From: Verticillium longisporum
Lineage: Eukaryota; Ascomycota; Sordariomycetes; Glomerellales; Plectosphaerellaceae
NCBI GenBank assembly: GCA_019188255.1
Contig: JAETXT010000011.1
Coordinates: forward strand, 496,001-560,000
Reading direction: 5' to 3'
DNA: 64,000 nt
The notes below the pieces were generated by a model that worked only from the letters and a program-made list of their open reading frames with translations, ran no database searches and was not told where the DNA came from. The position numbers and the translations under genes were made by a program. Of the stretch, positions 42,426 through 54,180 are shown piece by piece. Positions within the stretch are counted from its first letter, which is position 1; each line of letters opens with the position of its first letter.

Positions 42426-42914
42426 TGTCCCTTGGATACTGGAGGTCGTTTTTCTTTTGGTCAGCAGAACGGGCTTTCCCTCATGCCACTGCTGGTGACA
42501 TGTAGCGGGGGAGGTTTCGTCATGCTGGTAAACGGGGTTCGACATCTGGTAGGCGAATATCAGCAAAACGTCGGAAACAGCATATGCATCAAACAAGCTC
42601 ACGGCTGAAGGTTCTGCCATTCCCGTCCCACCCTGGCTGCCTCCGCTGCCCCACACAACCGCCAACCACAAAAGTCGCGATGAACGACAGCTCTTGGGAG
42701 AATTTTCCTCTTTCGCAAACCAGCTCCAGCGCCTTCTGCAACAACCACTCGAGCCGCTTCGTTGCGACTCACCACGACGCGCCGGCAGGTGGAGAAGGAC
42801 CAGCTTTTCGCCGTCTGATTTCTCTTCAGGATGTGAGATCTTGCCTGTCTGCAGACTCCTCCCAGTCCTGATCAGACATTCATTCGTCTCCCCCAAAAGA
42901 AATCGCCCTTCGAC
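42426..42914. promoter_or_regulatory. bidirectional spacer, RCC1-repeat gene / TYR1
   Basis: A 489-bp spacer between two divergent start codons, so it must carry both promoters. No defined binding site is recognised. Confidence 0.5.
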
Positions 42915-44800
42915 ATGGCGTCCGCCGATTCCGCTGCTGCATCCAGCGCCCAGTCTCGTCCCGCCGGGATGGAGAGCTTCGTCGTCGGCCTGATTGGCAT
43001 GGGCGACATGGGCAAGATGTACGCGCAGAGACTTTCTGCTGCTGGCTGGAAGTGAGTTTCTCTCCAGGCTTGCAAGAGGTCTTCTGCGCCGCACGCGAAT
43101 TGGTACGTATTTTGTCTTCTTCTGCATTCTATCCACGAACATCGCCATCACACGCCCTCCCCCCCTCTGTTGATGATGACAAGAGCGCATTTGGCTAGAG
43201 TATCGCCCAAGGGGCGCCTGGATCAGCCTTTCTGGCCCCAGGCACACCTAGGCTTTCCATGATGATACACCTAGCTACCTTAACAAACATTTGTCTGAAA
43301 CATCACACCTTCCAAGACTTTTTTTCTGCAAACCGCTCAGAAGAAGACGAGCCGCTAATTGGAATACAGATTCATACACTTTGCTTCGCTTCGCTGAATG
43401 CGCACACACCGCTTCTGCCACCCATCATCGGATCACTACTGACAGCGGGGGATAGCATACTGGCTTGTGACAGAGATGACAAGTACGAGGCGTTGAGGGA
43501 CGAGTTTGTTGGAAAAGTACGGTGCTCCGTTTGCTTTCCCTCGGTCCCAGCCCCAGCCATTCAGTTGCTGAGATGCTTCATAGAAGAATATACAAATCTG
43601 CCGCAATGGTCACTTCGTCTCCCGCGCCAGTGACTACATCATATACAGTGTGGAAGCCGCAACCATTGATCGTGTAATCGCTCAGTATGCGCCTTGTACG
43701 CTGCCCTTGTGTCCTGATGATCTCTCCAGCGAGTTCTAACATGACGTGCAGCCACCAAACTTGGTGCTATTGTTGGCGGCCAGACCTCCTGCAAGGACCC
43801 AGAGATCCAAGCGTTCGAGCGGCACCTCCCAGCCGATGTGGACATCGTGTCGTGCCACTCTCTGCACGGCCCCGGTGTCGACCCCCTCAACCAGCCGCTC
43901 GTCATCATCCCCCATCGCGCCTCCGCCGAATCGGTCGCCAAGGTCGAGACGGTCCTCTCCGTTCTCCGATCCAAGTATGTCCACCTCTCGGCTAAGGAAC
44001 ATGACCGCACCACGGCCGACACACATGCTGTAACGCACGCAGCCTTCCTCTCCATGGTCAAGGCCTGGCTCGCCAACACGCTGTTGCCGTGGGCCCTCTC
44101 CCGCTACGTGGGCGGCGTCGAGAACGTCAAGATCAACATTATGCTGCGCACCGACCCGCAAAAGTGGCACGTCTACGCCGGCCTCGCCATCCTCAACCCT
44201 GAGGCGCGCAAGCAAATCTCCCAGTACGCCCGCTCCGTGACGGACCTCTACAAGCTCATGCTCGAGGGCGACGCCGCGGCCTTGCGCGCCCGCGTTTTCG
44301 CGGCCAAGGAGCGCGTCTTTGGCAGCGACGGCGCGCCGCTCTGGGGCGGCCAGCCGCTGCTCGACCCGGGCGTGCTCGAGGGCTTCTCCCTCGGCCGCCC
44401 CGATGAGGCAGGCGTCGACGATGCGCCCCGCGCCAACAACCACCTCAGCCTGCTGGCCATGGTCGACTGCTGGGCCCAGCTGGGCATCGTGCCGTACAAC
44501 CACATGGTGTGCTCGACGCCGCTGTTCCGGCTGTGGCTCGGCGTCACGGAGCACGTGTTCCGCAGCCCCGGCGTGCTCGAGGACGCGCTGCGCGTCGCCA
44601 TTGACGATCTCCGGTACCGATCGGACGATCTTGAGTTTACGTTCGCGGCGCGGGGCTGGGCGGAGAGCGTGTCACTGGGTAACTTTGAGACGTGGAAGAA
44701 CCGGTTCGAGACGACGCAGGCGTTCTTCGAGCCGCGCTTCAAGGAGGCGGGCGTGGTCGGCAATGCCATGATGAAGGCTGTGTTTGAGAGCTCGAAGTAG
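42915..44800 (+). CDS. TYR1: prephenate dehydrogenase (NADP+)
   Basis: Converts prephenate to 4-hydroxyphenylpyruvate with NADP, the committed step of tyrosine synthesis, in the cytosol. Exons 42915-43051, 43456-43516, 43584-43695 and 43752-44800 encode 452 aa, the same length as yeast Tyr1. The Rossmann motif is GLIGMGDMG (residues 25-33), with Asp in ILACDRDDKYE at the end of the second strand. SRASDYIIYSVEA, GAIVGGQTSCK, VSCHSLHGPGVDP, VIIPHRAS and DTHAVTHAAFLSM are signature blocks, the last with active-site His residues. Intron 1 is 404 nt, far longer than other introns here, while introns 2 and 3 are 67 and 56 nt. No ACT regulatory domain is seen, as usual for the fungal enzyme. Confidence 0.92.
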
Positions 44801-45643
44801 ATTCTCAGGGAAAGTCCATGACGACTATTTGCGGGGGGTCTTTTGGTTCCGTCATCATCGTCCATCGCGTCGTATACTATGTTCACACCAACTGCAGCAC
44901 ATGTTTTTTTACCCTTCAGTGCCTTAACTTAGACTTGATGTGCGATTCACCTGCCTGATCCTCGAAGCCACCTGGTTGTATTGGTTCGAGGAGGCCACAT
45001 CAACACCTCGGATGTTGTGCTCTGTTCAATCGACAATCGCGGTACTGCTGGAACGACTACCCTCGCGCTCTTGATAACTAGGCGTATATTTTGCTAGCGA
45101 ACAATTTCTCGGGTGCGATTTTGAAGGTCTTCACTGGACACCAATGCATGTTAGCTTGTGCGAGGGATTTTTTGTTGATAGGGGCGATGTTCATGCGTCG
45201 TCGTCGGAGCAGGGAACTCGTCAAACCTGAGTTGGTATCTACTTAAACTATACTGGGTCTTTTGACCACATCAATGGCTGCCTGAGCGAGGAATATGGCG
45301 ATCCTAGCGTGTGTTATTTTTCCCAACACAGGAAGAGGTGTCATCGCTTGTTCGGTGCATGTTTGATGGTCTGGAGGCAAACGATGTTTTAGCTCTTGTG
45401 CTCGGTCGAGCCGTTGTACATTCACTCGACATACGACGCTTTGGTTCCAGTGCCTTCCTTCTCAGTCGCCGTACCCAACTTTTGTTCCTGCCTTTCGCGT
45501 CCTCGAGCCCCAGGTTGCGCTTTCCACTGCCAGACCAGTCAAAAACTTTATCCAGAACAACGACCCGGGTGCCCTTTCCCGATATAACTGCTCAACCTCT
45601 CACTCATGTCTGCACTGGCCGCCTTGGAGCTCTGAGTATCGAC
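44801..45643. other. intergenic
   Basis: No gene is supported. The frame of the next gene is open upstream of its ATG for ~110 codons, but this stretch (Ser/Pro/Phe-rich) does not look coding. Confidence 0.45.
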
Positions 45644-47300
45644 ATGCAGCCTCAACAGCCTCACTCCAAGACTGTGGGCATCACGCCCCGTTTTGGCAAC
45701 GACGATACCAACAAACATTTTTTTACCTTCAGACTACCTGCGTTCAAGACACAAACTGCTGTATATCCGTTCGGGCAGCATGATTCTGGGCCGACCGAGC
45801 AAGGGCGCGACACTGACATGACCACCGATATCAGCAACAGCAGGGATGGCAATAGCAGACTGAACACCGATACCGATGACAAAACGTGTGTCTCTTTCGC
45901 AGCGAAACATTCTCTTGCGAACCGTGATTAGAATGCTGACGGCAAGCATACCAGTGGAGGCAGTGGTGCAGCCAACTCCAATCTCAGCAACCCGCGAACA
46001 CTGCATGACAGCCAGTCTCATCAGTCGCCTACCAACACGGCAATGTCTGTGCATGCCTGTTCTCTCGAGTCGTCAGAGGCCGATGGGCATGTTGAGGAAA
46101 CGCCTCTTCCAAGGCCTTTGCCGCCTGCCTTCCCGCCGCGTCGGCAGTTCAAAGCATCATGCACGCATCCGACCATGACGCGTGTCTATGGTGTCAACCA
46201 CCGTTGCGATACGTGTGGGACATACCCTCCTTTTGGATGGCTTTACCGTTGCACGCAAGACCGCGAGGAACTCTTGCGCCAAATGATCCATGTCGGTAGC
46301 GAGGTAAGATTCTTTTCCCATCAATTTAAGGGCCCAGCACGAGGCTGACGTTCTGTAGCAAGCCACATTCGATGATCTGGGAAGAAAGCTCATTGACCTT
46401 GTCAAGCCCCGACCCCGCGGCCCCGAGACAAGAATAGACACCATCGGCAGCTTCTTCAGCGAGATCACGCCTGAGCAGCTACAAACCTACCGTCCCGACC
46501 AGATCGCTGTCATCCTGAAGCAGCGCGAAAATGTCAAAACTGTCCTCCGGCAGGATGCAGCGAAGAAGCAGAACGAGGCCGAGCAGCAGCTGTCTGCCTT
46601 GCAGGCCATGCGCCACAGCCACTTTGACGCCGTTGGATTCCACTCATCGCCTTCCCCTTCAGCGCCCGGACTGGACGAAGTCCGATGGCAAGAGTTGGAG
46701 CGCGAGCGGCCATGGATTCCCCACCCTGAGATGGAGTGCACGTTCAAGGTGTGCCAACAATGTCGTCCGAGCGGGGCCGACCGGATCTCCATGAGTCTCG
46801 ACGGCATTGTCAAGGGTGATGTTCCGGCCACGGCAGCCACGGGGTTTGGCTTTCATAATTTCGGCCAGCGGCCAGTGTGCGATATATCGGTGGTCGCCAG
46901 ATTGGGCCTGGCGCAGTCTGCGACACGCTTTTTCGAGAACGACGAGCATGATGCGCCCATGGGGTCGTCGGTGATGGGGACGCCGAGCTCGGATGGGTAC
47001 TCGATGACCAACCTCGACGATCTCATGGCACGGCACGAACAGCAGTTCCGGGAATGGCAGCAGCTGAGGCAGCAGGGACGTAGCGGAGGCAGCTTTGCCA
47101 TGCCGTCGTCCAACGAAAAGGGCCATCTACCACGCTCGCCAGGCTCGCCGGACCTGAAGCACGTGGCGGAAACGGACATGGAAGTGCATGAGATGGAGAC
47201 GGGCGAGTTTGAGTCGGCCCCACTCGTGGTCAACGACGGCATTGCGGTGCTCGAAGAGAGCCTAGAGCTGCACGTGCCAGATGTTGTTACCCAGGTTTAG
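45644..47300 (+). CDS. unknown 510-aa protein with a Cys motif
   Basis: Exons 45644-45885, 45955-46303 and 46359-47300 join in frame; both introns have typical donors (GTGTGT, GTAAGA), CTGAC branch sites and TAG/CAG acceptors, so the model is sound. The first ~120 residues are polar and probably disordered. The centre holds a compact Cys motif: YGVNHRCDTCGTYPPFGWLY followed by RCTQDREELLRQM, suggesting a small zinc-binding turn. Next comes an acidic/basic helical region (VILKQRENVKTVLRQDAAKK), which looks like a coiled coil, then MECTFKVCQQCRPSGADRIS with a further CxxC pair. The tail is acidic and low in complexity. No signal peptide or membrane segment is seen. I do not recognise a named family; the pattern suggests a Sordariomycete-specific regulator or scaffold. 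Confidence 0.65.
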
Positions 47301-48677
47301 GCCGGGTTGTTCGGGATGGACGGAGGCGTGTCATCGTTGCATCAATGGGAGGAACTAGATCGGTTGTGTTCCGGCAGATGTCATCGGCAGAGGAGAATGG
47401 ACAGGAAGCGAGGTGACCATAGCCGTCCACGGTCCGGATGACACGTCTGGTTCGCAGTTGGATGGATGGTCGTGAGGCTCGCCGCGTTGTTGAGGAGATA
47501 CCCTGTAGGAAGACCAGAGGATGTCACGGTCCTGCACATCAAGTGATAGCAAGTACATGAACATGAATTACATGGTAGCTTTGTGCTCGTGACTGAACGC
47601 GAGGGGTCGTTGCAGGCACGTCACGGTCTTACTCGGAGCGGAGGGGCACGGCAAGGAAAAGCATGAAATTCGTCATTAGCCATGGGGAAGACAACCTGGG
47701 GCGCATAATGTTGGGTCAGACAGACAACAGAGAAGATTGGACCGCGGCTCCGATCTCTCATGTTGAGGGGTGAGCAGTGCCCCTGGTGGAGACGTTGCCA
47801 GCGTGTCTTGGCCCGATCCCCTCAAAACAAACCGAGGGACAACGGGCCAAGCAACCAATCATGTAGCTCCCCGAAAGGTCCAGTTCTGATGCTGCACCTC
47901 AATGCCCCGGGTTGGCAACCTGGCATGCCAGGCAGGCCAGGCTGCTAGTCCAGCGTAGGCCTAGCCCCCCCTAAAAGCCCACCCGCCTCGCAAGCTGCGA
48001 CCTAGCTAGACCACAGCCAGCCAGCCCCCAGACCAAGCAGACCGAGCTGGGACTCCCCCATTCGCGAACCCGCCGCTAAAGAGAAGAGAAGCAGAGAGAC
48101 AGCAACCAGACAGGCAAGGCAAGGCAAAGCACAGAGCAAGGACCCCTTCCCACCCAACCTCACCTCCTCCATCCTCCCACTTTTGCGCCCAACCCTTTTT
48201 CCGACGCAGCGCGCAATTACCTCGACGAAGAACGAAGAGTACGTGACGCCCTTTCTTTTCCGAGCGAGTCGATCGAGTTGCGAGACGGTCGAGACTGGCG
48301 GTCTGCGTCTGTTTTGGTATCGACAACTGGGGGGAAGCGGCGCGCCTGTGTTGGTGGACTGGCGGTCGGCTGAGCGACGCGGTAAACAAATCCACTTCGA
48401 CTCGGTCACGACACTTTGGACGCCACGACGGACGACATCACGAAAACCCGCCCCCATCACCAGCCCGCCTCCAGCAGACCCAAGAGACATCTGCCGCCCC
48501 TTCTCCATCTCGCAACAATCCATTGTCGATTCGGAACGACATCCTACGTCACTGCACATTCCGTGCGGGCCATGAGCTGACACCTACACTTATCAGATCT
48601 GTCTACCCTTTGTATTCGCGATCGACCCCCGACGCCCCTCCTGCCGATAGTTCAATCACACCCCTCCCCCGCCTACC
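47301..48677. other. intergenic, long leader region
   Basis: No gene is supported. From ~48000 the sequence is pyrimidine-rich in blocks and probably forms the promoter and long 5' leader of the Mpv17-type gene. An imperfect palindrome (GGCATGCCAGGCAGGCC) lies at ~47922. Confidence 0.45.
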
Positions 48678-49686
48678 ATGTCCGTCAAGTTTGAGAGCGA
48701 GACGATACGCCGCGGCGTCGAAAAGGTCGAGGAGGCCACCAAGGGCATCATCGACGGCCAGCCCATCCCCGGCACCAGCGGCAAGCACCCCGTCATGTCC
48801 GCCGTCGGCACCGCCATCACCGGCGGCAAGCAGAACGCCGGCACCAAGGGCTACCTGGCGGCACGTCACCTTCCCCTCCTCTCCTCTCCTCCCCTGCCAT
48901 GAGACACTCCCCATTTGCTGACCGACGACCAAAAGGCCTACATCAAGCAGCTCGAGGAGAACCCCCTGCGCACCAAGATGCTGACGGCCGGCACCCTCGC
49001 CGGCGCCCAGGAGCTCATCGCCTCCTTCCTCGCCAAGGACCGCAACAAGCACGGCAACTACTTCACCTCGCGCGTCCCCAAGATGGCCGCCTACGGCGCC
49101 CTCGTCAGCGCGCCCCTCGGCCACTTCCTCATCTGGCTGCTGCAGAAGACCTTTGCCGGCCGCACCAGCCTGCGCGCCAAGATTCTGCAGATTATCGTCA
49201 GCAACCTCATTGTGCGTCTTCCTGCCCTCTGCCCCCGCGGCATGCTGCCTCTATGTGCAGTTCTTTTTTTTTTTTTTTTCCTTGATTGTTTTCGTCTGTG
49301 CCGCATGCTGACAGGCCCACTAGATCGCGCCCATCCAAAACTCCGTCTACCTCACGGCCATGGCCCTCATCGCCGGCGCCCGCACCTTCCACCAGGTGCG
49401 CGCCACCGTCAAGGTCGGCTTCTGGAAGGTCATGAAGGTCAGCTGGGTCACCTCGCCCGTCTGCCTCGCCTTTGCCCAAAAGTTCCTCCCCGACCAGCTC
49501 TGGGTGCCCTTCTTCAACCTCGTCGCCTTTGTCATCGGCACCTACATCAACACGGTCACCAAGAAGAAGCGCCTCGCCGCCCTGCGCAAGAAGCACTTTG
49601 GCGACGGCCGCAACCAGGGCGGCCTCGGCGGCGGCAGGCCCGAGGACTACCCCCCGACCATGGGCGGCCAGAACCCCCCCTACTAA
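48678..49686 (+). CDS. Mpv17/PMP22-family membrane protein
   Basis: A 273-aa integral membrane protein of the Mpv17/PMP22 family, whose members sit in peroxisomal or mitochondrial inner membranes and affect metabolite passage. Exons 48678-48860, 48936-49211 and 49324-49686. An N-terminal soluble stretch (MSVKFESETIRRGVEKVEEA) precedes about four membrane helices: TKMLTAGTLAGAQELIASF, KMAAYGALVSAPLGHFLIWLL, QNSVYLTAMALIAGARTF and PFFNLVAFVIGTYINTVT. The family signature region is WKVMKVSWVTSPVCLAFAQK, and the last residues are basic then Gly/Pro-rich. The first intron (48861-48935) starts with GC (GCACGT), with CTGAC as branch site and AAG at its end; phase and sequence continuity (GYLA then AYIKQLEENP) require it. 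Intron 2 has an unbroken run of 16 T. Confidence 0.85.
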
Positions 49687-50330
49687 GCCTAAGCGGTCTC
49701 TTCGGTGCAACCGGCTGTTGGGGGTCTCCTCCCGAAGTAGGGGATCCTGACTGCGATGGCCGAGTAGGAAGAGGAGGGGAGGAAAGCAGCCCGGTGGAAG
49801 GCGTAATACACGACAGCCAGGGTGGCCAAAACGAGGAGGGGAGGAAGGGGAACAAGGGGAGGATGATGGCGAAAGACATAGGGCGGAGGATGAAGACATG
49901 GGAGCGGGCCTGGAAACTGTCCGCTGACGGGACGCTCTTGTATATTTGTTGGATGTTTTCTGGCTATCTCTTGTCATGGTCTGTCGATGATGGGTGATAG
50001 TACAATGCTGCGTTTGGTTCGACAAGATGTTCCCCCTGGCGTGCGCGTGTGTGTGGAATGTGTCGTTCTTCGTCTATGTCTTCGTGGGTATCGTGCAATC
50101 CGATCTATATCGGGCGTGGCCATCTACCGGAGAGTCTTTCTCGCATGTCCACAGTTGGTTCGTGATGCGTTTCGCACCATGACGTCTTCGCTCTGGCGGG
50201 AGAGGCGTCAGCACTCTCTCTTCTCCAACCTCACGTCGCTCTCGGCGACTTGCTTGGAGGGATGCCCAGCCTCACGGTGCGTCGTCAACTCGTCGAGTCG
50301 TCAAATCATGGGTCATCTCCTGCCCCTCGC
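49687..50330. other. convergent intergenic gap
   Basis: Spacer between the convergent Mpv17-type and SNF8 genes, mainly 3' flanks. Nothing else is seen. Confidence 0.5.
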
Positions 50331-51128
50331 TCAGTCGCCATGAGACCCCTCGTCCAGCATAAACCCCGGGCTCCAGTACTCCCACTCGACCGGGCTCTGC
50401 TTGTCCACCCACAGCATGCCCTCGCCGAGCAGGTCCTCCACCGCCGTCACGGCCCTCGCCCTCGGCCACCCCAGGTTCGCCATCAACATGCCGACGCTCA
50501 CGTAGCCGAGCACCTGCACCGCCTCGAGCACGGCGCTCTGGTCCGTGTTGAGCTCCTTCGGCACGCTCCGTATATAGCTCTTGCTGCCGACCCTGAGCAC
50601 CGCAAAGGCGCCACCGAGCGGCTTCAGCGTGCCGACGGCCCGCAGCACGTCGTCGTCCGTCACCTCGGGCGCGCCCTCGGGGCGGCCCTTGGCGATGCGC
50701 TCGCGCACCTCGCGCACGCCAATGAGGCCGCCGTTCTCGCCGCGCGTGGCCGTGCACGTCTCGACGACGCGCACGGCGAGCTCAAAGTAAAAGTCGTTGA
50801 GCGGGCGGCCCAGCAGCTGCGCCCAGATGCTGCTGCCGGCGCCGGCGCCGTCGCCGGCCGACGACGACGACGAGTGCGCCGACGACGCGAGCGGGTCGAC
50901 GCCGATGGCGGTGCACATGCGCGCGAACTGCGCGCGGAAGGACGGGTCGGAGCGGATGTCCTTGGCGTGCGTCTGCGCAAACTGCTGCAGCAGCGAGCGG
51001 AAGACGGCGAGCTGGGTCTCGAGGGCTGCGGCGTTGGTTGTGCGCAGCGTCGTGCCGTGGGAGGCGTACTGGGCCGAGGTGAGGCGGTGGCGGTCGAAGG
51101 CGCCGATGCCGATGCCTTTGCGGGACAT
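50331..51128 (-). CDS. SNF8: ESCRT-II subunit Vps22/Snf8
   Basis: Vps22 of the ESCRT-II complex, which sorts ubiquitinated cargo at endosomes. A single exon encodes 265 aa from ATG 51128; the start MSRKGIGIGAFDRHRL is the conserved N-terminus of this protein, so a Met-less extension upstream is ignored. A helical hairpin (LETQLAVFRSLLQQFAQTHA, then FRAQFARMC) is followed by the two winged-helix domains: LNDFYFELAVRVVETC with LIGVREVRERI in the first, and SYIRSVPKELNTDQSAVLEA, with WPRARAVTAVEDLLGEGMLWVD, in the second. An acidic insert between helices (SSAHSSSSSAGDGAGAGSS) is typical of fungal copies. It shares a ~475-bp divergent promoter with RPS16. Confidence 0.92.
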   Translation of the reverse strand: MSRKGIGIGAFDRHRLTSAQYASHGTTLRTTNAAALETQLAVFRSLLQQFAQTHAKDIRSDPSFRAQFARMCTAIGVDPLASSAHSSSSSAGDGAGAGSSIWAQLLGRPLNDFYFELAVRVVETCTATRGENGGLIGVREVRERIAKGRPEGAPEVTDDDVLRAVGTLKPLGGAFAVLRVGSKSYIRSVPKELNTDQSAVLEAVQVLGYVSVGMLMANLGWPRARAVTAVEDLLGEGMLWVDKQSPVEWEYWSPGFMLDEGSHGD

Positions 51129-51602
51129 GGCGCTGTTTGTAGAGCCCTCTCGTGAGGCTGCTCGAAGCAAGTGTCGAGGAATGGGAATGAGTTGGTTGTC
51201 TACCTACCTTAGGAAGCCCAATTTTGCAAGGTGCCTAGGCAGGGCGGTTGAGGGGTTCAAGAACACCATGTACAGTCCAGCGCGACTCGCTCCCATCGAT
51301 AAGCCTGCCGTGGAAAGGCTTATCTTTGGGAGAGATGCTGTCATCCGAGTCGAGCACAGGCCAACCGCGAGAGGCCCCACCACCGACCTCGAACGCTGAC
51401 CTAATCGAGCCGCCCCCGGCTCCGTCACGTGCCCTGCACCTCCACACTTCAGGCTTAGCGGGAAATTGGGGCACAACCCTCACCAAATTCGAAAACTTTC
51501 GACCAGCAAGCGACGAGCCTCAGACCCGTGAACGCCGTATCGACCGCCGGCCTTGCCCTCGCTGCGACAACTAACCTCGCACTCGCCCACATCGCAGCAA
51601 CC
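51129..51602. promoter_or_regulatory. bidirectional promoter, SNF8 / RPS16
   Basis: Spacer between divergent starts. It contains CACGTG at 51426-51431 (in GTCACGTGCC), an E-box of the type bound by Cbf1/bHLH factors, about 175 bp from the RPS16 ATG, and a GATAAGCCT/AGGCTTATC palindrome at 51298-51324 whose arms carry GATA cores in opposite orientation. These are possible control sites; use is inferred only. Confidence 0.5.
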
Positions 51603-52369
51603 ATGTCGTCCTCGCAGAGCGTCCAGTGCTTCGGCAAGAAGAAGACGGCCACGGCTGTCGCCCAGTGCAAGGTGCGACGAGACTTTCCCCCTTGGGCAAT
51701 CCCCCACGCTCGAGCAAGAGGAGAGGAGCAAAGAAGAAAAATACGAAGGAAAAGGGCGACGTTGGTGATGGAATGGGAGGCGCCAGACGAACGAAAACAC
51801 ATGACAATCCGGCAGGAAGTGCTGACATTTTTCTCTCTCTCACTAGGCCGGTAAGGGTCTTGTTAAGGTCAACGGCAAGCCTCTGTCCCTTGTCCAGCCC
51901 GAGATCCTGCGCTTCAAGGTACGATTCTTCCCTCAGCACATGACGAACGTCGTCAATTCTGGATTCCCCCTACCGGCCGAAACCCCAAGCACAGAAACAC
52001 AAACATCAACAATATAATAAAATCAACATGACATGAAAACGACTTCCACCGAACACATCTTGCTAACCCTCGCCCCAGGTCTACGAGCCCCTCCTCGTCC
52101 TCGGCCTCGACAAGTTCGCCGACGTCGACATCCGCGTCCGCGTCTCCGGCGGTGGTCACACTTCCCAGATCTACGCCATCCGTCAGGCTATCGCCAAGTC
52201 CCTCATCGCTTGGTACCAGAAGTTCGTCGACGAGCACTCCAAGAACATGCTCAAGCAGGCCCTCGTCGCCCACGACCGTACCCTCCTTGTCGCCGACAAC
52301 CGCCGGTGCGAGCCCAAGAAGTTCGGTGGTAAGGGTGCCCGCTCTCGCTTCCAGAAGTCCTACCGTTAA
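51603..52369 (+). CDS. RPS16: 40S ribosomal protein S16 (uS9)
   Basis: A small-subunit ribosomal protein of 143 aa at the decoding-site end of the 40S head. Exons 51603-51671, 51847-51918 and 52079-52369. The start [20 protein letters not shown], then [16 protein letters not shown] and [19 protein letters not shown], are diagnostic, and the C-terminal [12 protein letters not shown], which reaches the P-site tRNA in the ribosome, is intact. Introns are 175 and 160 nt, long for this genome, as for eL34. No snoRNA motif could be assigned inside them. Confidence 0.95.
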
Positions 52370-54180
52370 GCGGTCTCGCCTTCCTCCGGGTGGCGATGGC
52401 GCGTCTTGGCGGCAAAGGACACGGAATCCTCCGCGGCGCATCTACTCCCACCTTCTCTGGCGCTGCTCGACCTTCTCGACACTGGTATTGGGAGGGCTCC
52501 TGCCGCGTCTGCGCGAAATCATGACGGTACTTTTTTTCGTGTCTCGAGGAGGATGAGGGCCCGCCGGCTGGGGAAGGTCCTGTGGAAGAAGAGCAGCATG
52601 CTGTAAGGGGATGGATGAGGAGTGAAAGGGGAATGGGGCTGGCTGGCATGGACTGGACAAACTTATTACCCGGCGTCAAAAGTGGAAATGGAATCACAAA
52701 ACCCAGACCCACGGGGCGGGACGTCTTTTACGCGCGAAAAACAACCCTTGCGGCTTTCTTGTTACGGTCCTCCTTCTTGCGCGACGGGCCTTGTCTCGAT
52801 GATGCATTCGCATGGCGTGCCTCTGGTCCCCTGTGCCGCGAGGCTGGTTTGTAAAAGGGTCAGGCAAACGAATGGAACACTGAAACGTCAATGTGAGGTC
52901 TGTGATGTGTCTGCCGCCGTTGCCTGCTGCCCTGGCCACATGGTCCTGCGATTGCTATGGATGCGCTCATGATGGCTGCCATCCTGACTGCACGAGGCTG
53001 AACAGCAAGATCTCCTCGATGAACAATGAATGGCAGGGAGCAAAACAACGCTCAATGCTGGCCCCGTCATGAAAACAAGCACAAATGAGAAACGGGCAAA
53101 AGTCTTCTGAAACTCCCACGCCAAAGTCAATATCTGCACTGCTTGACAAACAGTAGAACCAGTTAAAAAGTTCAGAGTTTGGCTTCTCCATGTCCTCGAT
53201 ATCATTGGTTCCCGGTGTCAAGTGCGTCCAAACCCAGAAACACTCCTATCACGATCATCTTTGGAGCAACTTTGCATATGACAAGCTGCGACGAGGGGTC
53301 ATCAAGTTCGGCAAGATCTACTCGATGCTTTCTCAGATCTCCGTCCAAAGCTCAAGATAGCAGACCATATGGCATACAACTCAATGAGCCACTACAACAG
53401 GTAATTTCACCTAGTCCGGTGAACGCAGTCGACGAGAGATCAGCTCCACGTATAGCAGCTTTTAAGAGCTTCGAGCAAGTCGCACCCTCGATGCCAGCCG
53501 TTGAAGAGCCCAGTGCCACACTGCAAACAACGCAGGCGGTATCGTATGCATGGCATAACCATGCCGGAAACAAAAGCTTGTCCAAAGCTCATGTGATGCG
53601 TATCACAAACTGTCAGAGCGTGATTCAGAGCAGAGTGAAGTGGGCCTTCCACACGTGGTCTGCAGGCAATAGATAATAGGGTTAGGGGGTCGGAACACAT
53701 CTGACTTCTGGCCCTGCGCAGCTTGGAGGGCCCTCCGCACTCTATATATATATGCTTCTCGTAACCTTAGCCCCTGGCCACCCCCCTGCTTAGTAGCTCC
53801 ATAGGGCCACCTGACACAATCACAATCACAACAGCGGTAAATTGGTTCATGGAGTCGAGGAAAACTTGGTCTGATTCAATAAGAATACGTCGCTAATCAC
53901 ATACATGGGCGAAATGTGATGAGAAAACCCCGAAGTCGCAGTGAGTGCAGTAAGTCCTTGCCTTCAAGCCAACCCTCAACAGCATCAGAAGGCCACCGAG
54001 CATTCTAGTTCACGATCGTACCTTCAACAGAGCCAGCTGGGTCCGCGTCTTTGTGAACCAAACACCAATAATGCCACTGAGAGAGCCAAGTATCAGTCTG
54101 CTGCTGTTCCGTCTTGGAAACATTTTCTTACCTCTTTGCCCCCAAGATGTCCTGAAGGTGAGTGGCAGGAACCTTGTCCC
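52370..54180. other. gene-poor region
   Basis: No gene is supported. From ~53700 the DNA becomes AT-rich (TATATATATATG at 53741). A frame at 53179-53676 is not backed by splice sites, targeting signal or family resemblance. Confidence 0.5.

Noticed and set aside
42426..43247. N-terminal extension of the RCC1-repeat protein, open for 273 codons on the minus strand
   Set aside because: It is antisense to TYR1 exon 1 and its leader, has no RCC1 repeats and random composition; ATG 42425 gives the expected length.
53179..53676. 165-codon plus-strand frame
   Set aside because: No family resemblance, no targeting signal, no supporting splice or promoter signal.
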